Positions 54,299 to 64,000 of a DNA stretch of 64,000 nucleotides are shown in pieces. Within the stretch, counting starts at the first letter, position 1. Every line of letters begins with the position of its first letter. This DNA comes from Odontesthes bonariensis. Taxonomy: Eukaryota > Chordata > Actinopteri > Atheriniformes > Atherinopsidae. The stretch spans positions 8,226,784 through 8,290,783 of the forward strand of contig NC_134526.1 in the NCBI RefSeq assembly GCF_027942865.1, in the 5' to 3' direction. A program made the translations under genes and the position numbers. The notes under the pieces were generated by a model. That model made no database searches, was not told where the DNA came from, and saw only the letters and a program-made list of their open reading frames with translations.

Positions 54299-57200
54299 AT
54301 GAGTGTGAAGGAGCTGTGTGAGACCGATGACCTGGCCACCAGTTTGGTGCTGGACCCTCTTTTGGGTTTCAGCACCCACAAAATGAACATTAGGTAAGCT
54401 GTTACTCGTGCATGCAAAGCTCAGTCAAATAATGTCACGATCGACGAGCGCAATTACATTCCAATGATGTGAGTAATTTCTGTTTGGCTTTCACAGTCAG
54501 ACAATGTTATTGTTGTAATTTCTGCTGGTTGCATACTTATGAGGACATGTGTACACATGCCGCGACACCCAAGCCTCCCTGAAAAGCGTGCTGCACACAG
54601 AAGCTCGAGCTAGATGTTGGATTGTTTAAAATATTTGAGCATTTTGAATCAAATCACGTGAATCTATTGAATCTGCTCAGCTGATGAACACTTTATTTGA
54701 TGTAAAGGAAAATATTGCCAAGGTCAACAACTTAACTTAAAGGAAAGTGACCCCAGTGCTTATGCAAACTTCTCTTTATAGAAACCAGCTCAGTGTGCTT
54801 ATAATCATGTAACTCCATTGCATTGTTATTGTTCACCAACTTGAACTGATGTAAAAAAAAAAAAAAAGATTTCTTTTTTATTTCATTTTTTTTAGCATTT
54901 GATCATTTTTAAGTGATGATAATCATAGTTTTATTCCCTGTTTTGTAACATTAAATGCTGAGGTTGGTGCAGCTGATCTTTCAGATTAGAAAGTGGTTCG
55001 GATAAGTGTCTTTCCGGTAAAGATGCAGTAATTATCATGATCTAAATGTGGAACATCATTAGTGGTTCTAATTTAGCTGTAGTCGGTTGTTTGTGTAACT
55101 AATCACTGGTTTTACATGCCAGATAAGCAATATAGAGAAAAATGCGAGTGCTTTATTTATAAAATCTTCTCTTGGTCACGAAAGAACACTGTTGGATTTT
55201 GTTAGCCTGGGCGAAAGCCGACTGTTGACTCTGTCAAACAGTCTGGGAAAACCCAAGAGGAATCCGTTTCCATGGAGGGCGGGACCTTACCCAGCAACTT
55301 AAATTCATTGGAGTAACGGAGTTCCCTTAACCAATCATAATGTTTAGAAATGACGTTGGTTATGCGCCGAGGTTCATGCTTACTCTCGCGAGGCTCTAGC
55401 TCGCGAATCACGCTTCCCACATCCGCTTTCATTATACCAGTACCATTTGATAAATCAAACTTTTCCCAAAGCCAGTTGGAAGGAGAGCTACGACATCCTT
55501 GCCACTAACAAAATTGACGAGGCATTCTCCTCTTGCTCTCGTTTTAATTGTGTAATGCTCTCCAGAGTTGAGACAACTTCATGGATAGCTTCTAGCGTTC
55601 TTCCGTCGCCATGTTTATTTCCGCTGCGGTTGAACTACAATTATATGGACTACAATGGACTCCGCGCGTGAGTTCTGCGTCACCACTCGCAACTGTTTGC
55701 TGATTGGCAAAACACTGAGCGAACCGAGGTAGGGGGATTTGTGCGGAGCCAAAATCTTTGGGCGGAAGTACGTAGGATGGCGTCGCCAGGCTAGGATTTT
55801 GTATCTAAAATGTATAAATTTAAAAAGAATAGCCTATCAGGCAGTGTTTACACTTTAGTTCATTGTTTCTCAATGGCTTACGTGTCATTATCTCTGTTTT
55901 AGTCCCCCACCAGAGGTTCGGCGTTGGGGCAACCTCAAGGAGACTTTGTTAAGATTTCAACGTACGCACGACTTCAACGCTACGTTTGAGGCACTGACGG
56001 TGGGAGAGCTAGCTGGTGACTACTTCAATGCTCTGGGAAGCCATCGGCAGGAGCTGCTGAGACAACATGTAGGCCGGAAACTATTAAGAATAGGAATTCA
56101 ACGATTCTTTAATTTGTCACTAGAGTCTAACCTATTTGCTGTATGATGTGGATGCAGGTTAATCGCTACCTCAGTGCCTTCCTGCTTGATAGTGGTATCA
56201 AGATAGAATCCTGTGACAGATACTCCTCAGAGACAAATGGAGCAAAGATAACATCGACGCGGCACTGGTAATCACTCACACTTGTTACTTTGAATTATTT
56301 GGGCAGGACTAACAGTAACTGTTGCTGTTCCACCACTGGTTTAAAACTGTGTGTCTGTGACGCTTGAATTGGTGCTCTGCAGGTTTGTAGCAGAGCGAGT
56401 GGAGGTCTTGCTGGGCTGCATAGCAGAGCTGAGCCCAGCTGACAGTGCTGTGCTCAGGGCAGGGGTCAATGACTTTAGTGTGATGTATTCTACACGCAAG
56501 CGCTGCGCTCAGCTCTGGCTCGGGCCGGCAGCTTTCATCAACCACGGTGAGTTTGTTTGCGTTTATGATTAATGTTTTTCTCAGAGCATACAAAAGCATT
56601 CACCAGTGCAAAGTTTCCACGGCGAGTTGGAGTGGCTTGTTGTTGAGTTTCATGAGCAGAACACTTTAGGTTGCCGGCAGTTTTAAATTGAGTGAGAGAA
56701 AATATACAGAAAAAAAAAAAACTAATGCTCTGTTTTTAGTTTTCAGGGTCAACAAATATGGAGGAGCTTTAGGAGAAATGAATTTGTTGTCCGTGCACAT
56801 GTAAATGGAAGCTTGCCTGGCAGGAGCTGCTTCTTGCTGTTCTCACCGTGTACTTTGTGGAGTTGTAGATGAGCTTTGTTGAAACATTTTGTACATAATA
56901 GGCACATTGTGTCCAGATAAACCTGGAATGCACAATTCTGTCTAATCTGTCCATCTCTTATTGACGGTTAATGCTGTGCAAATGCGGTACTTTACTGTAC
57001 CGTAATGTATTTTGAATGCAAGAAGTGTTTTGCCCCAGTGGAGGATCATTTCTTTGACCTTTCAAAGATGCATAGATAGCCACCCCTTCATTACTGTGTA
57101 GCATGTGTTACAGTCAGAGATTCGATCGACAGATGAACTCGGCTATGAAGTTGAGTTCATTAGTCAGTTTGACTAATGAACGAGCTCAATGTTAAAAGTG

Positions 57201-60200
57201 CACAGAAAGCACACATACATTGTTTTCACCTCAGTGAAAATACACGCAGCTACTCAAGCAGAGGTGAATGTGTGTTGTACCTAAAACTGCTTCTTAATGT
57301 CAGTCAAATTCAGCCATTTTTCTATCAGTCATAAACACAACACCGGCCCAAAGTGAAGAACTCGTCGATTGTTGTTCAGGGAACGTCTGCCGGTCCGTTC
57401 TGTTTGAACTGAGCTGCAGATTTTCCAAAAGACTGATTAGAAACCCAGTTTTTTTTTTTTTTACTTAGAGTTAATCAGCTTAATCTCTGAGCTTTTGCAA
57501 AAATTTATAAACAGCGAATCAAAAAAAATGAGTCCATTGTATGTTGCTGTGATTGAATTAAGTACTTTAAAATCTTTTGTTTCTGTTTCTTTTTCTTGCC
57601 TTTCTGGATTGAAGACTGCAAGCCAAACTGCAAGGTAATCTGCAATGTGCACTTAAAAAAAAGATTTTCCAAATTAAAATGAGTTTCTCTGGTAAATGCA
57701 TACCCGTTGTTAACATTATTTAGTGACATTATGTACCTTGAAAGTTGTGTTTCTATGCAGAATTGCGCTCTTCTTCTGTTTCCCAGCTGCTTTGTTGTTG
57801 CATCCCAAGGGGTCAACTAACCTTTGTCTAATGCTGTTTTTTTTTTTTTACCTTTTGCACCTGCCCAGTTTGTCCCTGGTGAGAAAAACATTGCTTGTGT
57901 TGAGGTGATTCGACCCATATCACCTGGGGAGGAGATCACATGTTACTATGGTGCCAGCTTTTTTGGGGAAGGCAATGAAATGTGCGAATGCTGCACCTGT
58001 GAGAGGTGTGTCCATCATTTCATCAGGCATTGTCTTGATTGCAGATTCAGTTTTGTTGCTAAAATATTGGAAAAAAAATCTTCCTGCCAACATTTTTCAA
58101 TTTTCAGCAGTTCATTCAGTTCTTTTCACTGTTCTTCAGGAATGGAGAGGGTCACTTCAAACACAGAGGGAAACAGCCTGAATGTGAGGAGACAAAGGAC
58201 TCTGTGGGCCAAAAGTATCGCCTGAGAGAGCGATACCTTCGTCATCACAGAGAGAAAGGTCACTTTGCTGCGAGGCCAATAACTCCAGGAATACACTCTG
58301 GTCTCTTTCAAGGTAACCAGTTCAAAAATGATGTCCTTCAAAAAGTAGCTACTAAAAAGCTTTGATTTAAATGCCAAATATTGTCAAAATGAATTTAGAC
58401 TTTCACCAAATTCAAACACAGGATGCGCTTTGCTTGCTTTGTAAAATCCCTGCCAGCACAACATTTCCAGGAATAACAATTGGTGCAGTTATTCAGCAAG
58501 TTGTAATAGAGAAGGTTTAACAGTGTTCAGTGGACATTAAATGCTTGATGTAATTTAGCTGAAAGCTAAACCTGTTCATTCATGCCCATAAAGAATCAAT
58601 CAAAAATAAGTTGGAAATAATTAAGGAGGCCTAAAACTTGGATTTCTTGGTAAAGAGTAATAATTCAAGTTCAGAACACCATTTTTGTGCTATGATGGAG
58701 CAGAAAAAGTATGAACTAATGCTGGCACTTCTGTGCTAAAACCAGAGTATGTGTCTTTTCCTCGTGAAAAGATTACTGCACATACTGTTGGAGTTGAACT
58801 CCATTTATGTGTCTTATTTGTGAATAACACTGAAACACTTGTAGCTTCTTTGGTTTTTAATTAGTTTGGTTTAAAGTGGAATAAATGTTTATCTTCTCGT
58901 CACAGCAACATAAAAATCACTGGTTGGGATTTTAGATTGTGGACGGAAAGGGATCTTCAGAAATATTATGTTAGACCGCTCACAAACGGGTCAAAACTCT
59001 TCATAAGAATATCGTAATACCTTTAAAAATGATCGATTAATGCATGTAGATGATTACCGTAGAATCACAGTTTTGATCAGGTTGTATGTGATGCTGCATC
59101 TGCTTTGCATGAGCTAACCTAAAGGTGTGATAATGTGCAGGAGGGAGACTTTGATATATTCCAGTGGATGGCGACGGTATATTTGCACATACGTGTAGCA
59201 GTTTGATGAGCTTCTGTAAAGAGTTTAAGGCTATTTTTAAATGAGTTTGTCTCTTTTTTTTTTTCTCCGACTATTATTCAAAGTTTGACAATTCATGTTT
59301 CACTCTGACTCAAATGATAAATGGATATGTAAGAGTCTCACCATTTTTAATATTTTCTGTATGTATTCTCCACAGTAGATGTGCGTAGTTACTTACTGTT
59401 AAAGACTTGATGCTTTTTTAAAAAAATGTTTGGCCCTTTCTTGAACATATCAGCAGAAATAGATACTTTTGTGTGGAAAAGATTAATTTGAAGTGCTTGT
59501 TTGTTGTCTTTCATTCACAGCCATCCCCTCAAGGAACTCCTTTACCCAGCAGATGAGGAGAAATGCCTTGAAGAACAGAAAATTGAGTCAAACAAAAAAC
59601 TGGAGACGACAGAAGCAAAGGCGATCCGGAAAGCACCAGCTGAATTCCCCCACAGTCCAACAGCAAAGAACATTTCCACTTTTGTCCCTGGCTGGTCTGA
59701 AGGACCTGAGAATCACCCTGCGGCGCCACTCTGTGGACTTTTTACTTAACTGTAAGAATCCCAAAAGCAAAGAGAGGGCCTTGCTGCTTCAGATGGAGGA
59801 GGTGAAGCCAAAACACAGCAGACTCGGGCAAGTCGAGTCGACGGATGAAAATGACGGCAGTGCGGTAAATTTGAAGCCTTTTACACTAAATTCCTCCACG
59901 TCAGTTAATCAGAAAAGCAAAGCTGCAGGTCCTGATGGAAAGCCTGTCAAAGTGGTAGAAAGAGTTCACATCAGAACCTCTTCAAGAACAAAGAGCATCG
60001 CACAACAGAAAGAGACGGAGTCCGGTAAAACCGAATCAGCAAACACTACAACAGCTCGACGTCCTGTTCAGGTTGACACAATCTGCAGTGCAATAACAAA
60101 GGAGAAGACAGACCAAGCAATCACAGCAAGTCAAAGCAACAAGTGTGGCAGTGTCGAATCCTGCACAACCGCCTCGGCTCAAAGTCCAGCTGCAGAGCAC

Positions 60201-63200
60201 CGAGAGTGCAAGACTATTGGAGCTTCCACCCCAGTTGAGGTTTGTAAGAGAGTCACAGATGGATCGAAGAAGGCTGCGGACAATCCAATAATATCCCTGA
60301 AGCAATACATCACAGTTAGTCTAACGAGGTTATCAGTGGCACAGAGTTCAGAGGCCAGAAAGCTCTGTGAAGACTCGAAAGGGCAGGTTGTGGTCAAAGG
60401 AAAGGCGAAACCCTGTCCTAAACCAGCAAATCTGACAGAAAAGCGAGTGTCCAGGTCAGACTCCATCACAGCTGAAGGAAACAGAGGAGTTAGGGAAATG
60501 TTTTTCAAGGCCAAAGACAAAGTAAATGTAAGGACGGAGCCTGCAACTGAGATTCTGGGGGATTTGTCCCACTGTGAGAAAAAGAGGGCCGACAAGGTTA
60601 TTGAAATACAAAGTTTGTCAGAAGAGGAGGAACGTTGCATGCAGAATGAGCAGCAGGATGTCGTAAAAGACAAAAGTCAAGGACAGAAAGAGAAAAGAAA
60701 TTCTGCTTCGACCGCTGTAGAATGTAAAAGTAATAGAACTGCGGACGTGAAAGGGTCTGACTGTAAAGTGGTTTCCATTGACGAGAATAGTGGACCAAAT
60801 AACATCAAGTGTGTTGAAAACGCAGTCAAAGATTCATGTCCGCACGAAGGAGTTGCTAAAGTGGCAGGAAACATGAAAAGAGATTCGAGGAAACAGCCAG
60901 TAAGTAGACTGGAAGAAGATGTCGTTATAAAACAGGCAAAAGTTCTGCTGTCTGATATTTTAAAAAAGGATAAATCTGTGATAGATAAGAGATTGCAGGG
61001 AGATCTAGTAGGCAGAGAGTTTTGTACGGCAGTCTCTAAAGAAATGCAGAGTGCTGAGGGGGCAGTGGAGGAGACTGAAATAAATGGAGGCAGGTGCCAT
61101 CCTTCAGTGCAGAGGAGGATTTTGAGAGTACGCGAGAGGAAGAATTCAACAAACGCCGACAATAAGCAAAGCACCAAGGGACACTTGAGCAAAGACGTTC
61201 CTGCTTTACCTAAGCCAGAAATGAGTGAGAAAAGTTCGCAGCTTCAGTCTTCACAGAAGCACAATGACCCACCTGCCACCTGCCTCAACCCACTACCTCA
61301 TAAGTCACTGATCTCTGCAAAAACTACAGCTAATCTGCACCCAGACACTAATCCTCAAGCGCACACGCAGTCCAACATACCTCTGAAGAAACGTACATTT
61401 CGCAGTTCTGTGGAAATGGACTCTGAACAAAGTCAGAACCCTTTTTCAGATCAGGTTTCCAAAAAAGCTCCGGAGTCTAATACAACCCCAGCAGCGAGGC
61501 AAGACCTGACCCCATGTTCAGGGGAGAATGGCAAAATGAAGAGAGATAGTAGAGTCAGAGTGAAAACAGAAGTCCAGAAGGTGACTCCCAAAAGGATGGC
61601 AAAACAAACCTTTTCGAGCAGAGTGCTTCGCTCCAGAGTTAATGAGGCTCAGCGAGGCCATCTATCGAGGAAAGCTAGGAAATGTAAAATAGAGAGACAA
61701 GATGAAGAGGAAAACAAGTTCCAGACGCTACACAGCGAGGAACCTGTGGAGGTCAAACAAGTCGAAGATCCGGATAGTGTCGAACAGCAAAGTGCTGAAA
61801 GCCCGCGTCCAAATGAATCTCTGATGAAAGACGAGGTGGATGCTCTGACTTCCGAACAGAGTGGTTCAGAGGAGACCAAGTCAGGCCTTGATTTTAAGAT
61901 CCGTCTCAAGAGGAGAAGAGGGAAAGTATGGGAAATGCAAAATGAAAGTTTGGCATTAAAAACAGAAAAGGGCGATGATTTGGTGGCGTGCGATCCTTTT
62001 AAAGCCATCATGGATTCTGTATCCATTTTAAACATGGAGATGGAGGCAGCTCAGGCCCATGTTCATGCGAGTAAGAAGTCGAGGAGCAGATTGCATCGTC
62101 TGAAGCGACGAGGGGAAAGATTGAATGAAAAGCAAACCGTCCTTTCCACTGCTGTTATAAAATCCGACAAATCCCCTGAAAATGCTGAAAGTGTATGCGG
62201 ACCAAGCGAGTCCATTAGTGGAAAAGCAGAAATTAAAGAGAAAGTTGACAGGCAGCTTCTGCTTGGAGTCCAACAACTCACAGAAAAAATAGAGAGTCAA
62301 AATGGTGCCAGTGAGAAATTATCAGCTGTAGGGCAGGAAACAAAAACTGAAGATCATTTTCTGAATAACTGCTGCTTGTTTGAAAGTGGATCACAACAAA
62401 AAGTGGAGCCAGAGTTGGATTTAAACGGTCATCCATTACCAGTGATAAAGCTGCGGAGGAAGGCAGAGGATATCTGGGAGGTGGACAGCAAAGAGCAGCT
62501 CCTCCAGCCTGAACTGAAAATAGAGCCCAATATTAAGAGAGAGATGAAGGGTCCTGTTTTAGGGAAACAAAAGAAGGAATGTAACGATTTTAGCACATTC
62601 AAAGAGTGCTCATCCTCTCAGAGGCTGAACAACAACTCGGCCCCTCTTAAGCAAGAGCCTCCGCCATTTTCGTTGTCTCTGTCACCACTGTCGCTGTCTT
62701 CGCCTCTTAACGATAATAAAGCTGAAGTTATATCGTCCGCTGCAGATAGAATCCCAGAAAGGTTAGAGATGACCGGTGGAGGAAGGAAACAGAGGCATAA
62801 AATGGACAGAACGCGCAAGTGTGGGCCTGTGGAAACACCCACCACATGCCTTAGTCACACACTTCAACAAATTGATAACAGTCTCTCGAGGCTCTCCGAG
62901 GGCTTGTGTTCATCTCAGACATTGGAAAAGCCCGCAGCCTGTTCCAGTGCTGCTAATTCTGTCATCCAGCCCCCATCTCAGTCGCCTCCATTCACAACTG
63001 CAGATAACATGCTTTCTGGTGAGCCCAACTTCACAAACTGCTGCGATGATATTCTGGACTTCCAGTGTCTAAACTTTGAGGGGTATTATCAGCCACAGAA
63101 CATACTCCCATCTTCCCCATCCGATCTGTGTTCCTTGGATCCGCCCACTGACCCCTTCAGCAGCCCCCTCTCTCACAGCCCATCTGATACCTGGACCACC

Positions 63201-64000
63201 GAAACACCATACCTTGGCCCTCCGAGTCCAGGAAACAACTTCACTAGTGAGGACCTGCAGTTTTTCCCAGGCCTAATTTCTTCCAAAAGTGACTCTGTTC
63301 CTCTGGAGTGCGAAACAAAGGATGCCCCAAAAGACAGAAACCCACCCAACCCCGGTTTTGGATGTCTGGCTGTGGGAAACTCCGACTTGATGGCTAAGGA
63401 TCGAATTGCAAGCAGAAATCTAGGAACAAGGCTGTCCAAAGAAGACTTGAGATCTCAGTCTTTGTCTGCCACCAAGCCTCGATTGTTTGGTGCAACATCA
63501 TCCTCTGTTACTTCCCAAAATCCTGTTACTCAAGCCCAACCTTTCATCAACATGAAGCCTACCACCAGTCAGTCAAAAACCCAAGCTAACCTCAAAACCC
63601 AGGGTCCCTTTCATCGCATGACCATTCCAAGTAAATCGCAGTCGTTTTCAAGTAGTCAGCCAAACGTGGTTAGAGGAGTCTCGTCACAAATGTCGAACAG
63701 ATTCCTCTCTCCTCAGCTCTTTACAGCGAAAAATCCCAATCCTCCAGACAGTGCATTCAACTTTCAAGAGAAACCCTCTACGGTTATTCACAGGGTTCTC
63801 AAGTTTCAGGGTGGAAACCAGAGTCAGAACTTGTATAGTGCACCTTGTAAAGACACCATGGCTGCTGGCAGCCCAACAGTCACGTCCAGGACATTCGGTG
63901 CAAAGTCCGGTTGTATTGACAGGACTCAACAGACTCAGAAATTTGTTGTTAATCCAGACAACCATGACAAAAGCAACATTTCTGTTCATGGGTTTGGAAA
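54299..64000 (+). CDS. kmt5c: Histone H4-K20 methyltransferase KMT5C (SUV420H2)-like, partial at right edge
   Basis: KMT5C di- and trimethylates H4K20 in heterochromatin. Coding exons are 54299-54393, 55903-56068, 56158-56267, 56383-56546, 57615-57634, 57869-58005, 58140-58312 and 59521 to beyond 64000, all phase-consistent. The start [19 protein letters not shown] matches the family. The N-terminal domain ([19 protein letters not shown]) leads into [35 protein letters not shown] (NH-D core), [15 protein letters not shown] with the catalytic-region Tyr pair and the post-[11 protein letters not shown]. The catalytic part ends near residue 240. SET wording ([15 protein letters not shown]) and the short N-terminus favour KMT5C over KMT5B. 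The last exon continues the frame for about 1,490 codons without a stop. The product therefore exceeds 1,780 residues, against about 460 in human KMT5C. Confidence 0.9.
54394..55902 (+). other. kmt5c first coding intron
   Basis: The donor is TTAG|GTAAGC and the acceptor GTTTTAG|TC. It hosts the 591-bp element at 55203-55793. The remainder holds nothing recognised. Confidence 0.85.
55203..55793. mobile_element. Non-autonomous DNA transposon with 9-bp target duplication
   Basis: The element begins TAGCCTGG and ends CCAGGCTA. It is flanked exactly by the direct repeat ggattttgt at 55194-55202 and 55794-55802. The terminal repeats extend about 12 bp (TAGCCTGGgCGA versus TAGCCTGGCGA). A 9-bp duplication suits Mutator-like elements, although an 8-bp hAT-like reading is possible. 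It is richer in G+C than the surrounding intron. It has no transposase frame; the small open frames inside lack motifs. Confidence 0.85.
57615..57634 (+). CDS. kmt5c: 20-nt microexon of kmt5c within the SET domain
   Basis: The exon lies between acceptor GATTGAAG and donor AAG|GTAATC. With the G carried from the preceding exon it encodes DCKPNCK, the cysteine-containing turn right after the catalytic NH of the SET domain. Both neighbouring exons join in frame only if it is included. Skipping it would shift the frame. It is too short for open-frame detection. Confidence 0.9.
58313..59520 (+). other. kmt5c last visible intron
   Basis: This is a 1.2-kb intron with donor CAAG|GTAACC and acceptor TTCACAG|CC. 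I see nothing else in it. Confidence 0.8.
59521..64000 (+). CDS. kmt5c: Giant terminal-region exon of kmt5c encoding an unusual C-terminal tail
   Basis: The splice-consistent frame (codons begin at 59523) is open to the window end. The tail is polar and rich in Lys, Ser and Glu, as expected of a disordered nuclear protein. Recognisable points are a basic/hydrophobic LRITLRRHS (about 59706), FKIRLKRRR with KVWEM (about 61889-61933), the conserved-looking block [18 protein letters not shown] (about 61990-62043) followed by a basic segment, [14 protein letters not shown] (about 62440-62485), SUMO-type motifs VKTE, LKIEP and LKQEP, and an acidic/aromatic cluster [15 protein letters not shown] (about 63046). 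I do not recognise a named domain. Antisense open frames of 128-171 codons over this exon are shadows. Confidence 0.75.

Noticed and set aside
59501-59749. 82-codon plus frame starting [16 protein letters not shown]
   Set aside because: It is out of phase with the exon ending at 58312. The splice-consistent frame is the long one beginning with the codon at 59523.
60179-62300. Several minus-strand frames of 72-171 codons (60673-60179, 61192-60677, 62035-61649, 62300-62028)
   Set aside because: They are antisense shadows of the long kmt5c exon, low-complexity Ser/Leu-rich, with no splice or promoter context.

Overview
The window is vertebrate nuclear DNA, almost certainly from a ray-finned (teleost) fish and probably a percomorph. 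The genes are split by GT..AG introns. Their products match vertebrate families closely (perforin, PAQR4, coronin-1A, a claudin, PP1 catalytic subunit, KMT5C/SUV420H2). The gaps hold typical fish mobile elements: L2-type LINE, Ty3/gypsy, Tc1, TTAA fold-back elements and short retroposon tails. Only the spliced exon chains described below are real coding sequence; other open frames are chance or antisense.

Layout: (1) 1-744, minus: the first two coding exons of a perforin-1-like gene, leaving the window on the left. (2) 0.8-9.0 kb: gene-poor, with a short inverted-repeat DNA transposon, a 5'-truncated L2 LINE with a damaged catalytic box, and two retroposon tails. (3) 9.1-15.1 kb, plus: paqr4 behind a CpG-rich promoter, three coding exons, 272 aa. 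(4) 15.1-24.7 kb: a probable paqr4 3' UTR, microsatellite DNA, a Ty3/gypsy pol relic on minus and a Tc1 transposase relic on plus. (5) 24.8-33.3 kb, plus: coro1a, ten coding exons, 455 aa. (6) 34.0-35.0 kb, minus: a two-exon claudin, 211 aa, tail-to-tail with coro1a. (7) 38.7-48.3 kb, plus: ppp1ca, seven coding exons, 332 aa. (8) 48.3-53.4 kb: intergenic, with a large TTAA fold-back element. (9) 53.4-64.0 kb, plus: kmt5c, with its SET domain spread over small exons including one of 20 nt, then a final exon that stays open for at least 4.48 kb to the window edge.

The genes do not form an operon-like unit. Perforin and coronin-1A point to leukocyte cytotoxicity and actin control, the claudin to epithelial junctions, PAQR4 to a membrane hydrolase-like receptor family, PP1 to general dephosphorylation and KMT5C to H4K20 methylation. 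The most unusual item is the very long, apparently uncharacterised C-terminal tail of the KMT5C-like protein. It has repeated basic/tryptophan motifs and SUMO-type motifs. Next come two large palindromic TTAA elements and a perfect 29-bp intronic hairpin.
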